This document shows positions 14,827 to 22,315 of a stretch of 37,504 nt of DNA, piece after piece. Numbering within the stretch: position 1 is the stretch's first letter; the number at the start of each line of letters is the position of its first letter. A model generated the notes under the pieces. It did no database searches. It saw only the letters and a program-made list of their open reading frames with translations, and was not told where the DNA came from. The translations under genes and the position numbers were made by a program. Source of the DNA: Nitrospira sp. (GTDB lineage: Bacteria > Nitrospirota > Nitrospiria > Nitrospirales > Nitrospiraceae); contig JAHBWU010000037.1 in assembly GCA_019636835.1 (NCBI GenBank), positions 1-37,504 on the forward strand. Reading direction: 5' to 3'.

Positions 14827-15197
14827 GAATCAGGGAACTCCGGGTACAACCGAACTGGGTGTTATCCGTTGTTGCCGACGACGGTCGTATTGGTCGTTTT
14901 GATGTGCGCCCCTATCTTCGCTATGAAGCGTTTGAGGCTCTTCGAGACCAGAGCGAATTTGTGAAGGTTGCCAATGGCGGTTACTTTATCGAATGGGATT
15001 GTGGTGCTGATTTGTCGGCAGACACCATTGAAGCACGGTGGCAAGTTGTCGGAAAGCAACCTCGCAGACAACCACCTCGTCAGCGGACTCCACTCAGCAA
15101 ACCACCAGCCACAGGTAGCGGGCCGCGCACGAAGCGTCAGCATGAGTCGTCTAACAAGCGCATGCAGCCGATGCGAAAAAAATCCGCGCACGGCTGA
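14823..15197 (+). CDS. DUF2442 protein with an extra basic tail
   Basis: Residues 1-78 form an ordinary DUF2442 domain: RIRELRVQPNWVLSVVADDG, then FDVRPYLRYEAFEALRD and YFIEWDCGADLSADTIEARW. The remaining ~45 residues (RQPPRQRTPLSKPPATGSG and onward) are Arg/Pro/Ser/Lys-rich and end SNKRMQPMRKKSAHG. This final part is encoded by an attC-like sequence rather than by protein-selected DNA, so the true functional end is probably near residue 80. The gene is coupled to the DUF4160 gene by ATGA overlap. Confidence 0.88.
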   Translation: MRIRELRVQPNWVLSVVADDGRIGRFDVRPYLRYEAFEALRDQSEFVKVANGGYFIEWDCGADLSADTIEARWQVVGKQPRRQPPRQRTPLSKPPATGSGPRTKRQHESSNKRMQPMRKKSAHG

Positions 15198-15217
15198 TCC
15201 GGAACTTCCGGTTATTC
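15149..15217 (+). other. attC-like (integron recombination site) imperfect hairpin
   Basis: GTCTAAC (15149-15155) fits the R'' consensus RYYYAAC. Nine bases later CAGCCGATGCG (15165-15175) pairs with CGCACGGCTG (15187-15196) around an A-rich loop with a single unpaired A, as in folded attC sites. An R' box GTTRRRY should follow; the nearest candidates are GTTATTC (15211-15217) and GTTAGCC (15244-15250), both imperfect. The site lies over the end of the DUF2442 frame, the normal place at the tail of a gene cassette. Confidence 0.45.
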
Positions 15218-15753
15218 CGCCCCTGCCTGTGAGCCGCGGGTCCGTTAGCCATCGGCGGCGGAATGGAAATCACGGACGTTCTGAGCATTATTTTCCGTTC
15301 ACGCTCTCGTGAGGGATCGAACGCTCTCCGTACCGAGGCCTAGCAGGAGACAGAGTTGCTGATTTGCTGCTGATTCTGAGCGGACGATCGGTAGGTGTAG
15401 TAGAGGATGATTCCGGCCAGGGGGTCGTTAGTGGGGGTCGGATCCTGAATTGTGCAGGGCGCAAGAGATTAGGTCCCATCGTGCCACTTAAGACTCTCGC
15501 ACACGTTATAGTGACCAGCCATTCTTCTTTTTATGACGCTGCAAACGTGGGGCGAGTCTCGATATAGAGCGTTAGCACTGCACAACAGTCGCGCCATTGG
15601 GCGACAGGATTCTTCGAACCATCGACCATCGGCTCACATGATTGCTACGAAGCCGGACCCTACTACATCTGATTCTGTCGTTTAACACAGGGGTGGTAGG
15701 GGATTACGCGTGGTTGGAATGAGAATCAGGGTGATCTGTGGAAGGCCGTCCGG
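15198..15753. other. Gene-poor stretch, mostly remnant DNA
   Basis: Beyond the attC-like sequence and the left 53-bp repeat (15369-15421) I find no supported gene. Read on the - strand, 15369-15421 still encodes the last residues of the membrane protein at 16253-16474 (LAGIILYYTYRSSAQNQ), showing that it is a displaced gene end. No transposase, integrase, RNA gene or terminator is evident. Confidence 0.5.
15369..15421 (-). repeat. 53-bp direct repeat, left copy
   Basis: Identical over 53 bases to 16258-16310. It carries the final 17 codons of a small membrane-protein gene without the rest of it, so it is a copied or displaced 3' end. The two copies bracket about 840 bases with a decayed toxin-antitoxin module, like attL/attR of a small integrated element or the scar of a duplication. 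Confidence 0.85.
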
Positions 15754-15977
15754 CTATTCGTAGACCTCGCGCCGATGCGCGATCCGCACGATGCTCGCCA
15801 GTCCCCGATCCGAATACGCCACTGATCCTTGTACCCCTTCAGTTTTTTACACCCTGCGGGTCGTGGGACATCGGCTAACGATTCAAGCTTACGAACCACC
15901 CGAACGAGCACGAGGTCCGGCAATGCATCGAGCTCTTTTCATGCGGAAAACTTGACCTCAACCGAGTACTTACCCAC
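15754..15977 (-). pseudogene. RelE-family toxin, broken by a stop and a frameshift
   Basis: The frame from GTG 15977 reads VGKYSVEVKFSA, then TGA (15939-15941), then KELDALPDLVLVRVVRKLES and LADVPRPAGCKKLKGYKDQW, RIRIGDW. These are RelE/ParE-fold hallmarks, including the PRPAGCKKLKG and WRIRIGD motifs. The expected YRVLY segment is missing. The C-terminus SIVRIAHRREVYE continues in another frame to TAG at 15754-15756, so a deletion with a frameshift removed part of the active-site strand. With two independent lesions the toxin is dead. It overlaps the intact antitoxin gene by 8 bases. Confidence 0.85.
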
Positions 15978-16161
15978 GCAGACGTCCCTGTTTGATCAGG
16001 TCGGCTTTGACCTTTTGAAACGGAATGCCCTTTTCGTTGCGGCGAGATTCCCCAATCAATCCATCCCAAAAGTCTTCTAAGATGGCTCCGTGCTTTTTCA
16101 GATCGATTTGCACAGCAATTTTGTGCCCCTTCTCATCCGTGACGAACTGAATTCCAGTCAT
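15970..16161 (-). CDS. Antitoxin partnering the RelE pseudogene
   Basis: The 63-residue protein reads MTGIQFVTDEKGHKIAVQID and LKKHGAILEDFWDGLIGESR, with a basic end. This arrangement (a short beta hairpin then an acidic/aromatic helix) is common in small antitoxins encoded upstream of RelE-type toxins; I do not recall a formal family name. AAGGAG precedes ATG 16161 by about ten bases. It appears intact while its partner is inactivated, as expected when a toxin is lost first. Confidence 0.8.
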   Translation of the reverse strand: MTGIQFVTDEKGHKIAVQIDLKKHGAILEDFWDGLIGESRRNEKGIPFQKVKADLIKQGRLRG

Positions 16162-16252
16162 AGCATTCGCTCCTTTTCTGAAGCTCCCGAAGACATTCTA
16201 TCCGCATTCACTGCCCCCAGCAATCATATCGCGAGGGAGAGCCTGGTTCTAT

Positions 16253-16474
16253 CTATGGCTGATTCTGAGCGGACGATCGGTAGGTGTAGTAGAGGATGAT
16301 TCCGGCCAGGATTGAAACGAGAATTCCAAATCCCATCTGCGCCCCGAAGCTCATTGGGCCCACGTAGATCTTGTACAGTTGCAACAGAACAACCGGTAGC
16401 CCCACCGCTAGGGCGAGCGCGAGGAGATGCCTCCTCAGATAGATGGGCTCGCCTGGTTTCCTCGTCAGTTTCAT
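16253..16474 (-). CDS. Small two-helix membrane protein
   Basis: The 73-residue protein has a basic start (MKLTRKPGEP), a first helix at about 16-33 (LLALALAVGLPVVLLQLY), a short loop KIYVGPMSFG and a second helix at about 47-63 (MGFGILVSILAGIILYYTY), with a polar end. I recognise no named family. It lies 23 bases after the IPT/TIG gene in the same direction and may share its transcript. There is no strong ribosome-binding site before ATG 16474, which lowers certainty in the start. Its last 17 codons are the 53-bp duplicated segment. Confidence 0.72.
   Translation of the reverse strand: MKLTRKPGEPIYLRRHLLALALAVGLPVVLLQLYKIYVGPMSFGAQMGFGILVSILAGIILYYTYRSSAQNQP
16258..16310 (-). repeat. 53-bp direct repeat, right copy (3' end of the membrane-protein gene)
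   Basis: Same 53 bases as 15369-15421. This copy is in its native setting, as the last 17 codons (ending at the SSAQNQ motif) of the gene at 16253-16474. Confidence 0.85.
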
Positions 16475-16497
16475 ACTAAAAACCGGAGAGAATTCTC

Positions 16498-17040
16498 CTA
16501 TTTAACCAAGAACACTTTGGAATCTTCTCCGGAAGCCGTGGTGACGGTGACCATGACGAGGCCCTTACGGCCATCGGCTGGGACGGTCGTTACGATGGTG
16601 AATTCGTCTTTCATCGTAAAGGTGGACGCGTGACCCGGACCGAATGACACGCCTCGCAAGCAGTCGGGCGAGCCAAACTCGGCCCCTTTGATCGTGACCT
16701 GTGCACCTGGTTCACCTTCATCAGGTACCAGTTCTTCGATCTGCGGTGCGACCCCGAAACACCCCGGAGTGTTCGAAGTAGTTTCAGCTGTTTGAGGTTT
16801 CGGTTCGATTTTGGGTCGGACGGTCTCGGGTTGGACGGTTTTGGGTTTGGCGAGCTCGGGTTTCTCGATCTTGGGTTTGACGGCCTTTGGTTTGACAGCC
16901 TTGGGCGTGACGGTCTTGGGGTGTGATTTGGCCTTTGGTGGCTGATCCGCTGCGGACGTGAGTCCTGGACTGATTACCTGTAAAGACAGCGTCATGATAC
17001 CGATTGAAATTGCCGCAGCGAAAATCGTTGGTTTCTCCAT
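16498..17040 (-). CDS. Secreted IPT/TIG-domain protein with KP-repeat linker
   Basis: The 180-residue product has a signal peptide (MEKPTIFAAAISIGIMTLSL to about residue 31, TSAADQ), then a low-complexity linker of repeated (V/P)KPK-type units (about residues 35-85), then an Ig-like IPT/TIG domain: PQIEELVPDEGEPGAQVTIK, GAEFGS, VSFG and VTVTTASGEDSKVFLV. IPT/TIG domains are beta sandwiches in cell-surface or periplasmic proteins. Two cysteines (CFG and DCLRG) could pair. I start at ATG 17040 because AAGGGAAC lies upstream; an ATG at 17070 is in frame but adds unlikely residues before the signal peptide. The linker resembles TonB-like wall-spanning segments, so a surface or wall-spanning role is possible. 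Confidence 0.82.
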   Translation of the reverse strand: MEKPTIFAAAISIGIMTLSLQVISPGLTSAADQPPKAKSHPKTVTPKAVKPKAVKPKIEKPELAKPKTVQPETVRPKIEPKPQTAETTSNTPGCFGVAPQIEELVPDEGEPGAQVTIKGAEFGSPDCLRGVSFGPGHASTFTMKDEFTIVTTVPADGRKGLVMVTVTTASGEDSKVFLVK

Positions 17041-17093
17041 ATGTTGTTCCCTTCGCTCGGTTAGGCCCATATCGAGGTTAACTTCTCCATACG

Positions 17094-18983
17094 CTACTCT
17101 TCGATGGTTGAGATATCCCCTGGGTCTTGCCCAAGCTCCTTCGCTTTGAGCACGCGGCGCATGATTTTTCCTGACCGAGTCTTGGGGAGGGAAGAGACGA
17201 TATCGATTTCAGATGGGACGCCGATCTTGCCTAGTTCTTTCAGGACCTGATCCTTGATCGACTTGATCAGCTCCGGACTTTCCTGCTCTCCCTGTTTCAA
17301 GATGATGAAGGCCTTGATGGATTCACCGACCGTCTTGTGCGGTTTGCCGATCACGGCAGCCTCCGCCACTGCAGGGTGACTGACCAATGCGCTTTCCACT
17401 TCCGCGGTGCCGAGACGATTGCCGGCGACTTTGATCACGTCGTCCGCGCGGCCCATGAACCAGAGGTAGCCGTCTGAGTCTTTGTGACAGACGTCGCCGG
17501 CCGTGTAGCAATTGGGGATGGTGGACCAGTAGGCCTTATACCGCTCAGGATCTTTGTAAATGGTGCGCATCATGGCCGGCCAAGGCTTTTTGATGACGGC
17601 AAAGCCGCCGGCGTTTGCGGGGAGACTGTTTCCCTCGCGATCGACGACATCAGCTTCAATACCGAAGAACGGTCGCGTGGCCGAGCCAGGTTTCAGCGGC
17701 ACGGTGGGAAGAGGGGTGATCAAGATCGACCCTGTTTCCGTTTGCCACCAGGTGTCCATGATGGGTTTGTCTTCGCCTGTCACACGATGAAACCATTCCC
17801 AGGCTTCCGGGTTAATCGGTTCTCCGACACTCCCCAGGATACGAAGCGTCGAGAGATCGAATTTCTTCGGCCAGTCTTCACCATAGCGCATGAGCAGTCG
17901 GATCGCGGTCGGGGTCGTATAGAAAATCGATACCCCATACCGTTCGATGAGATCCCACCAGCGTCCAGGATTCGGATAATCCGGTTTCCCTTCAGCGGTC
18001 AGAATCGTTGCGCCATTGAGGAGCGGACCGTAGACGATATAGCTGTGGCCTGTGACCCACCCCGGATCAGCCACGCAGAAGTACACGTCATCGTCTTTCA
18101 GGTCGAACACATACTTTGTCGTCGTATAGGTGCCGACCATGTACCCTCCATGGACATGGACAACACCCTTTGGCCGACCCGTCGTGCCGGATGTATAGAG
18201 AATATAGAGCGGTGCTTCAGCATCCAGTTGTTCTGCCTCGCAAACCGGTCGCTCACTCTCGATCCACTCCTTCCAGTCAATTTCCTTTGGGGCGGAAAGG
18301 GGCGGACCTTCGACCTGGCGCCGTACGACAACCATATGGTCGATCGTCGGGCAGGTTTTGAGAGCCTCGTCCACGACCGATTTCAGTTGGATAGTCTTGC
18401 CTCGGTCGAACCCGACATCGGCGGTGATCACAACTTTGGATTCAGCATCGTTGATACGGCTGGCGAGGGCAGGGGCGCTGAAACCTGAATAGACGACGCT
18501 ATGGACTACGCCGATCCTGGCGCAAGCCAGCATGGCGACGACTTGTTCGGGTATCTTCGGCAGGTAGATGGTGACACGATCGCCTTGCCGGAGGCCAAGC
18601 TTTTTGAGGGCGTTGGCGCAGCGGTTCACTTGTCGGTACAGCTCGGCATAGGTGAAGATGCGTTCCTGATCGTTTTCACCGACCCAGACCAGTGCGACTT
18701 TGTTCCTGCGCCAGGTTTTGATGTGGCGATCCAGGCAGTTATAGGCGATGTTGCATCGTGCGCCGACAAACCACTTGGCCCATGGATAATTCCACTCCAG
18801 GACTTTCTCCCAAGGAGAGAACCACTCCAACTCTTTGGCGGCAGTGCTCCAAAATGTTTCAGGGTCTGCGATCGATCGTTTGTACTCGGTCTCGTAGTCT
18901 TTGATATAGGCTGCAGCTATCGTCTTCGCGGTCGGCTGGTAGGTCCGACTTTCCTTCAACAGAGTCTCAATCTTTTCGCTCAT
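17094..18983 (-). CDS. acs: Acetyl-CoA synthetase (AMP-forming)
   Basis: The 629-residue enzyme makes acetyl-CoA from acetate, ATP and CoA through acetyl-AMP. Visible are WNYPWAKWFVGARCNIAYNC, the adenylation P-loop LYTSGTTGRPKGVVHVHGGY, DTWWQTETGS, the hinge WFMGRADDVIKVAGNRLGTA and the C-terminal PKTRSGKIMRR, whose Lys is the usual regulatory acetylation site. ATG 18983 is preferred: AAGGAGA stands upstream and the family starts there, although the frame stays open for another 58 codons. Length is close to the typical 650. It stands alone on the - strand with a ~350-base upstream region. No acetyltransferase/deacetylase regulator gene is adjacent. Confidence 0.96.
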   Translation of the reverse strand: MSEKIETLLKESRTYQPTAKTIAAAYIKDYETEYKRSIADPETFWSTAAKELEWFSPWEKVLEWNYPWAKWFVGARCNIAYNCLDRHIKTWRRNKVALVWVGENDQERIFTYAELYRQVNRCANALKKLGLRQGDRVTIYLPKIPEQVVAMLACARIGVVHSVVYSGFSAPALASRINDAESKVVITADVGFDRGKTIQLKSVVDEALKTCPTIDHMVVVRRQVEGPPLSAPKEIDWKEWIESERPVCEAEQLDAEAPLYILYTSGTTGRPKGVVHVHGGYMVGTYTTTKYVFDLKDDDVYFCVADPGWVTGHSYIVYGPLLNGATILTAEGKPDYPNPGRWWDLIERYGVSIFYTTPTAIRLLMRYGEDWPKKFDLSTLRILGSVGEPINPEAWEWFHRVTGEDKPIMDTWWQTETGSILITPLPTVPLKPGSATRPFFGIEADVVDREGNSLPANAGGFAVIKKPWPAMMRTIYKDPERYKAYWSTIPNCYTAGDVCHKDSDGYLWFMGRADDVIKVAGNRLGTAEVESALVSHPAVAEAAVIGKPHKTVGESIKAFIILKQGEQESPELIKSIKDQVLKELGKIGVPSEIDIVSSLPKTRSGKIMRRVLKAKELGQDPGDISTIEE

Positions 18984-19336
18984 GGCGGCAGTATCTCCTT
19001 CTTCAGCGCAGTCCTTTGCGGACGCGTAATTATGGAGAAAGTCGAGGACGCCTGCAACCATACGGTCCTCCAAGACTAGCTCGTCGTGATGCTGGGAGCC
19101 TGTCCGATATTGCCGTTCGTGACGAGGGGAAGGAGGTGCCGGCAGATGCAAGGCCACAGGTCATGAAAAACCGGAAGCGTATTCACTGGAATACGTTGAG
19201 GATTTTTCGGGGCCCAGAACGAAGCAGATGCCGATACATCGTTCGCTGCAGTAGAAAGGTCAATGTCGGACAGGCTTCTAAGTTCCTCTCGATTCCGTTT
19301 CTTGACACCTGTATAGGCCGGGGATAGGCTGACTTG
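18984..19336. other. Divergent intergenic region between acs and the caspase-like gene
   Basis: About 350 bases without a gene I can support. On the - strand the acs frame is open without a stop to 19157 but lacks family similarity. I see no clear promoter box pair, operator dyad or RNA gene. Start signals for both divergent genes must lie here. Confidence 0.45.
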
Positions 19337-20239
19337 ATGAATAGCGCAAGGCATTTGGGGAAAAACCTGTTGCTTATGTCCTTAGGCCTGCTCCTATTGG
19401 GTGCTCATGTAATCGACATTTTCCCGGTTGTCGCCCTATCGACCGCTGAGGCTCAATCGGGAAAGCCGGAAGGCCTGTACTACAAGTCGTGGGCGATCAT
19501 TATTGGAATCGAAAACTATGTCGTGGCTCCTCCCATCCCGGGAGCGATCAGCGATGCCAAGAAGGTTGCCGAGGCGTTTCGGCGGTTGGGGTTCGATGAG
19601 GTAGTTGAGCTCTACGACAAGGATGCAAGCTCACGACGCCTCTATCAACTTTTCAACGACATGTTGCCGAGAAAAGTTGGGCGCATGGACCGGCTCGTCA
19701 TCTTCTACGTGGGCCATGCCGGGGTTATGCAGGATTCCGATGGGCAGGATCGAGGGTATCTTGTGCCGTTTGACGCACAGGTCAACAACACAACGAAGTC
19801 GATCACGGTTGAACAGTTAAAAGAATTTACGAGGCGGTCGGCTTCCAATCACACACTCCTGATTCTCGATGCGCCGGTATTCGGATGGGAGACCACTGCG
19901 CCGCCGGGGCTTTCATTGGAAGGACGGCTGGCTCCAGAATCAGATACGGATCGGCGTGCGGTTCAAGTCATTAGTGCGGCAGGTAAAGGCGAGACCGCCG
20001 GTCGCGTCGGAATGAGCAGTCGTTTTGTGCAGACACTATTGACCGGGCTGTCCGGTGATGCCGATCTGGACGGAAACGGCTGGCTCATGGCTTCCGAGTT
20101 GGGGACCTATCTCGTGCGGCAGGTCGAGGCGGCTTCCAATGGTACGCAACGTCCATCGAGCCTACGGATCGACGGCGATGGAGACACGGCATTGCTCGAA
20201 GGACAAAGGTCGGCGTTTACGCTGGATGCCGGTCCTTAG
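19337..20239 (+). CDS. Secreted caspase-like (peptidase C14) protein without the catalytic Cys, amber-truncated
   Basis: The protein of about 300 residues has a signal/anchor segment (LLLMSLGLLLLGAHVI) and a caspase p20-like fold: YYKSWAIIIGIENYVVAPP, AISDAKKVAEAFRRLGFDEV, the catalytic-His strand LVIFYVGHAGV (His ~128) and the strand LLILDAPVFGW. In active members the last reads DACxSG; here Pro occupies the Cys position (~181) and the following Ser-Gly is altered. The GDADLDGNGWLMASELGTYL stretch is the usual C-terminal part. It is therefore a non-peptidase pseudoenzyme, or decaying. The frame stops at TAG 20237-20239 but continues in frame into a TPR-like sequence. ATG 19337 is taken; a TTG precedes it. 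Confidence 0.87.
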   Translation: MNSARHLGKNLLLMSLGLLLLGAHVIDIFPVVALSTAEAQSGKPEGLYYKSWAIIIGIENYVVAPPIPGAISDAKKVAEAFRRLGFDEVVELYDKDASSRRLYQLFNDMLPRKVGRMDRLVIFYVGHAGVMQDSDGQDRGYLVPFDAQVNNTTKSITVEQLKEFTRRSASNHTLLILDAPVFGWETTAPPGLSLEGRLAPESDTDRRAVQVISAAGKGETAGRVGMSSRFVQTLLTGLSGDADLDGNGWLMASELGTYLVRQVEAASNGTQRPSSLRIDGDGDTALLEGQRSAFTLDAGP

Positions 20240-20395
20240 ATTCCTTCTGAACGACAACAAGAGACAAAGGCTCAATACGAACATGCCGTTGTGCTGTTCC
20301 AGGAAGGGAAATCAGTCGAAGAAGCGTTAGAGCGATTGGATCGCGCGATCGGTTACGATCCCACCTATGGCGATGCGTACGCTTCGGCACGTTGA
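20240..20395 (+). pseudogene. TPR-like continuation of the caspase-like gene beyond the amber codon
   Basis: In the same frame, the 51 codons after TAG read IPSERQQETKAQYEHAVVLF, QEGKSVEEALERLDRAIGY, DPTYGDAYASAR, then TGA. The alternation of A, Y, G and P fits a tetratricopeptide helix pair (a YxxAxxxxxxGxxxxALxxxxxAxxxxP pattern). It ends exactly where the dispersed repeat (20391-20471) begins, so the TPR array was cut by that element. The intact ancestor was probably a caspase-TPR protein. Confidence 0.72.
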
Positions 20396-20471
20396 GCCTC
20401 TGAGGTTCACGCCGTGCCGAATAAGGCACGGCACGCTTGGAACGTCGCCGGCGGATTTTTTCAGCATCCTG
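20391..20471 (+). repeat. Dispersed terminal-inverted-repeat element, partial copy A
   Basis: It shares TTGAGCCTCTGAG at its left and GGCGGA-TTTTT-CAGCATC at its right with the right half of copy B (22065-22298). It contains a small hairpin, CCGTGCC-GAATAA-GGCACGG (20412-20431). The left end cuts the TPR frame and the right end abuts the stop codon of the small gene on the - strand. Confidence 0.7.
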
Positions 20472-20642
20472 CTAATTGCTCTCGCCACCTTTCAGGTATC
20501 CAAGGCCGATCTTGACCGCTCGGCGGGTGATTTCCGCCCAACGTGTTTGGGGGTAGGCCACGAGTACCGCCGAGGCCTTGGGATCCTGGATCTCAAGGTT
20601 AAGAATTTTAATGATGCCATCCTCTATCTGAATGTCCGCCAC
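20472..20642 (-). CDS. Small protein of unknown function, 56 residues
   Basis: A GTG at 20642 preceded by GGAAGGGAG opens VADIQIEDGIIKILNLEIQD, then PKASAVLVAYPQTRWAEITR and RAVKIGLGYLKGGESN. The codon use, the strong ribosome-binding site and the regular alternation of hydrophobic and charged residues (beta strands, then an amphipathic helix) argue for a real gene. The stop TAG touches the repeat element at 20391-20471, so the original protein may have been longer and been closed by the insertion. I recall no named family. Confidence 0.62.
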   Translation of the reverse strand: MADIQIEDGIIKILNLEIQDPKASAVLVAYPQTRWAEITRRAVKIGLGYLKGGESN

Positions 20643-20728
20643 AGATTCTCCCTTCCATGATGAGACCGCTCGAAGCGGGCGTTGCGTTGACTGATGTCAG
20701 GGCCCATGTTAGCATGATTCCAACGTTT

Positions 20729-20758
20729 TTTACCGAGATGTTCTACGTACGGTATATA
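20729..20758 (+). promoter_or_regulatory. Sigma70-like promoter of the lipoprotein cluster
   Basis: TTTACC (20729-20734) is followed after 18 bases by TATATA (20753-20758) in an AT-rich patch directly upstream of a strong AAGGAGG ribosome-binding site for the gene starting at 20785. Confidence 0.45.
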
Positions 20759-20784
20759 TACTTATTCACCTCAAGGAGGATTGT

Positions 20785-21351
20785 ATGATCCGGTCACAAG
20801 CGATGCATTCAAGGCTGGTCGGTCCTGGTCTTGCGATCCTTCTCGTCATGGGTCTAGCGGCTTGCGGCGGTCCTCCTAAATGGGTTTCAAAAGGGTCCGG
20901 AGCTTTCAATGAGAAAGACAGCAAAGCTTTTTATGGGGTGGGGGCGGTCATCGGAGTCCGTAATGCGCCGCTTGCTTGGGACACGGCCGAGAATCGCGGG
21001 CGGGCCGAGATCGCCAAGACATTTGACACCTATACTGGGTATCTCATGAGGGACTATGCGGCTTCGACGACAGCGGGAGATTTTACGAGAAATACGGAAG
21101 AGCAGCATGTGGAACGAGCCATCAAGACCATTACGACGACGACACTCAGCGGAGTCCGGAAAATTGATCAGTACATGGATCCCAAGACCAACACCTATTA
21201 CGTGTTGACCAAGTTGAGTTTGGAAGACATGAAGAACAACTTGGAACAGGCCAAAGAGCTGAATAAAGAGGTCCGGGACTTTGTGAAAAAGAATGCCGAT
21301 CGTTTGTTTGAACGGTTGGAGCAGGAAGAGGAAAAGCGAGGCGTTCGCTAA
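20785..21351 (+). CDS. LPP20-like outer-envelope lipoprotein
   Basis: The 188-residue protein has a lipoprotein signal with lipobox GLAAC (Cys 27), so it is probably lipid-anchored. The mature part, starting GGPPKWVSKGSGAF and continuing FYGVGAVIGVRNAPLAWDTA, then ENRGRAEIAKTFDTYTGYLM, matches LPP20-type lipoproteins, named after a Helicobacter surface antigen and related to FlgP. The C-terminus is a charged helix (EQAKELNKEVRDFVKKNADR). AAGGAGG precedes ATG 20785. It is the first of four envelope lipoprotein genes; the next starts about 35 bases after its stop. Confidence 0.85.
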   Translation: MIRSQAMHSRLVGPGLAILLVMGLAACGGPPKWVSKGSGAFNEKDSKAFYGVGAVIGVRNAPLAWDTAENRGRAEIAKTFDTYTGYLMRDYAASTTAGDFTRNTEEQHVERAIKTITTTTLSGVRKIDQYMDPKTNTYYVLTKLSLEDMKNNLEQAKELNKEVRDFVKKNADRLFERLEQEEEKRGVR

Positions 21352-21385
21352 GCCTACATGGCCACCTCTTCTTAGGAGGTTCATT

Positions 21386-21997
21386 GTGATCTGGAAGCAT
21401 CGTTTTTCGCTTGTTGCCACGGTGAGTGTCGTCCTCGCTTTGTCAGGATGTGGACACGAAACAAAGGTGACCCGTATCGATGCCGGGGTCGTTACCGATT
21501 TGAGCGGCCGGTGGAACGACACGGATTCCCGGATGGTCGCCGAAGCGATGGTCAAGGATGCACTGCAATATCCGTGGCTGGGGAATTTTGAAAAGACGAA
21601 CCAACGTCAACCCGTCGTCGTCGTGGGGATGGTCCTGAACAGCAGTCATGAACATATCAGCGTGCAAACCTTCATCACGGATTTGGAACGAGAACTCACT
21701 AATTCCCAGAAAGTCACGTTCGTGGCCGGTAAAGGCGAGCGCGACGAGGTTCGAACCGAACGGAAAGAGCAGGCCATCTATGCGCTCGAAGAGACGCAGA
21801 AAGCCCCCGGAAAAGAGATCGGGGCCGATTTCATGATGAAGGGTACGATCGCCACCATTCTTGACGAAGCCGATGGAACCAAAGCGGTCTTCTACCAAGT
21901 GGACCTTCAGATGATCGATCTGGAGAACAATGCGAAAGTCTGGTATGGGCAGAAGAAGATCAAGAAGGTGGTTGAAAAGAAACGTACCGTCTTTTAG
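21386..21997 (+). CDS. LpoB-like lipoprotein (putative PBP activator)
   Basis: The 203-residue lipoprotein has lipobox ALSGC (Cys 22) followed by a sequence of the LpoB/COG3417 type: DLSGRWNDTDSRMVAEAMV, PVVVVGMVLNSSHEHISVQT, ADFMMKGTIATILDEADG and YQVDLQMIDLENNAKVWYG. E. coli LpoB is an outer-membrane lipoprotein that activates PBP1B; homologues in distant phyla are named by similarity only. GTG 21386 sits 6 bases after AGGAGGT and gives a normal signal peptide; the frame is open further upstream but overlaps the previous gene. The stop is followed by the repeat element 22065-22298 before the next lipoprotein gene. Confidence 0.85.
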   Translation: MIWKHRFSLVATVSVVLALSGCGHETKVTRIDAGVVTDLSGRWNDTDSRMVAEAMVKDALQYPWLGNFEKTNQRQPVVVVGMVLNSSHEHISVQTFITDLERELTNSQKVTFVAGKGERDEVRTERKEQAIYALEETQKAPGKEIGADFMMKGTIATILDEADGTKAVFYQVDLQMIDLENNAKVWYGQKKIKKVVEKKRTVF

Positions 21998-22064
21998 TAG
22001 GCTGCGGTTGATGCCGATGATATAGCTGGACTTGTCCATACAGTACAGTGCCAACGAGCACTTC

Positions 22065-22298
22065 AGGATGCTCAAAAAGACCGTCCAGCAAGGCCGCAGC
22101 GAGGTCCGCGACGCGAAGAATAATGAGCGTCATGTTTGCGGACGGGCGCGAGTTGGTGAGCGCCCAGTGTCTGAGAAGGCGAGGCGTAGTCATTTCACCC
22201 GGCCCGCCCCAAGCTGCTCTGGCAGCTCTTGCCCGGTGGTACATTGAGCCTCTGAGCGATGCGAGAACGCCGCTGGCGGACTTTTTCAGCATCATGTC
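22065..22298 (+). repeat. Dispersed terminal-inverted-repeat element, full copy B (~234 bp)
   Basis: It begins AGGATGCTCAAAAAGACCG and ends with the inverse of ATGATGCTGAAAAAGTCCGCC, giving about 20-base terminal inverted repeats. The interior holds no supported gene. It resembles a MITE-like element. The neighbouring lipoprotein frame runs out of its right end. Confidence 0.75.
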
Positions 22299-22315
22299 AG
22301 GTTCCTCGGACGCTG

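Noticed and set aside
17484..18488. A 334-codon + strand frame opposite acs
   Set aside because: The acs frame on the - strand carries all family motifs; this one has none and is a shadow.
795..20239. Two genes with in-frame TAG followed by conserved sequence, suggesting amber recoding
   Set aside because: TAG is the ordinary terminator of intact genes here, for example glyS and the LpoB-like gene, and no suppressor tRNA or recoding signal is visible; nonsense mutation in decaying genes is simpler.
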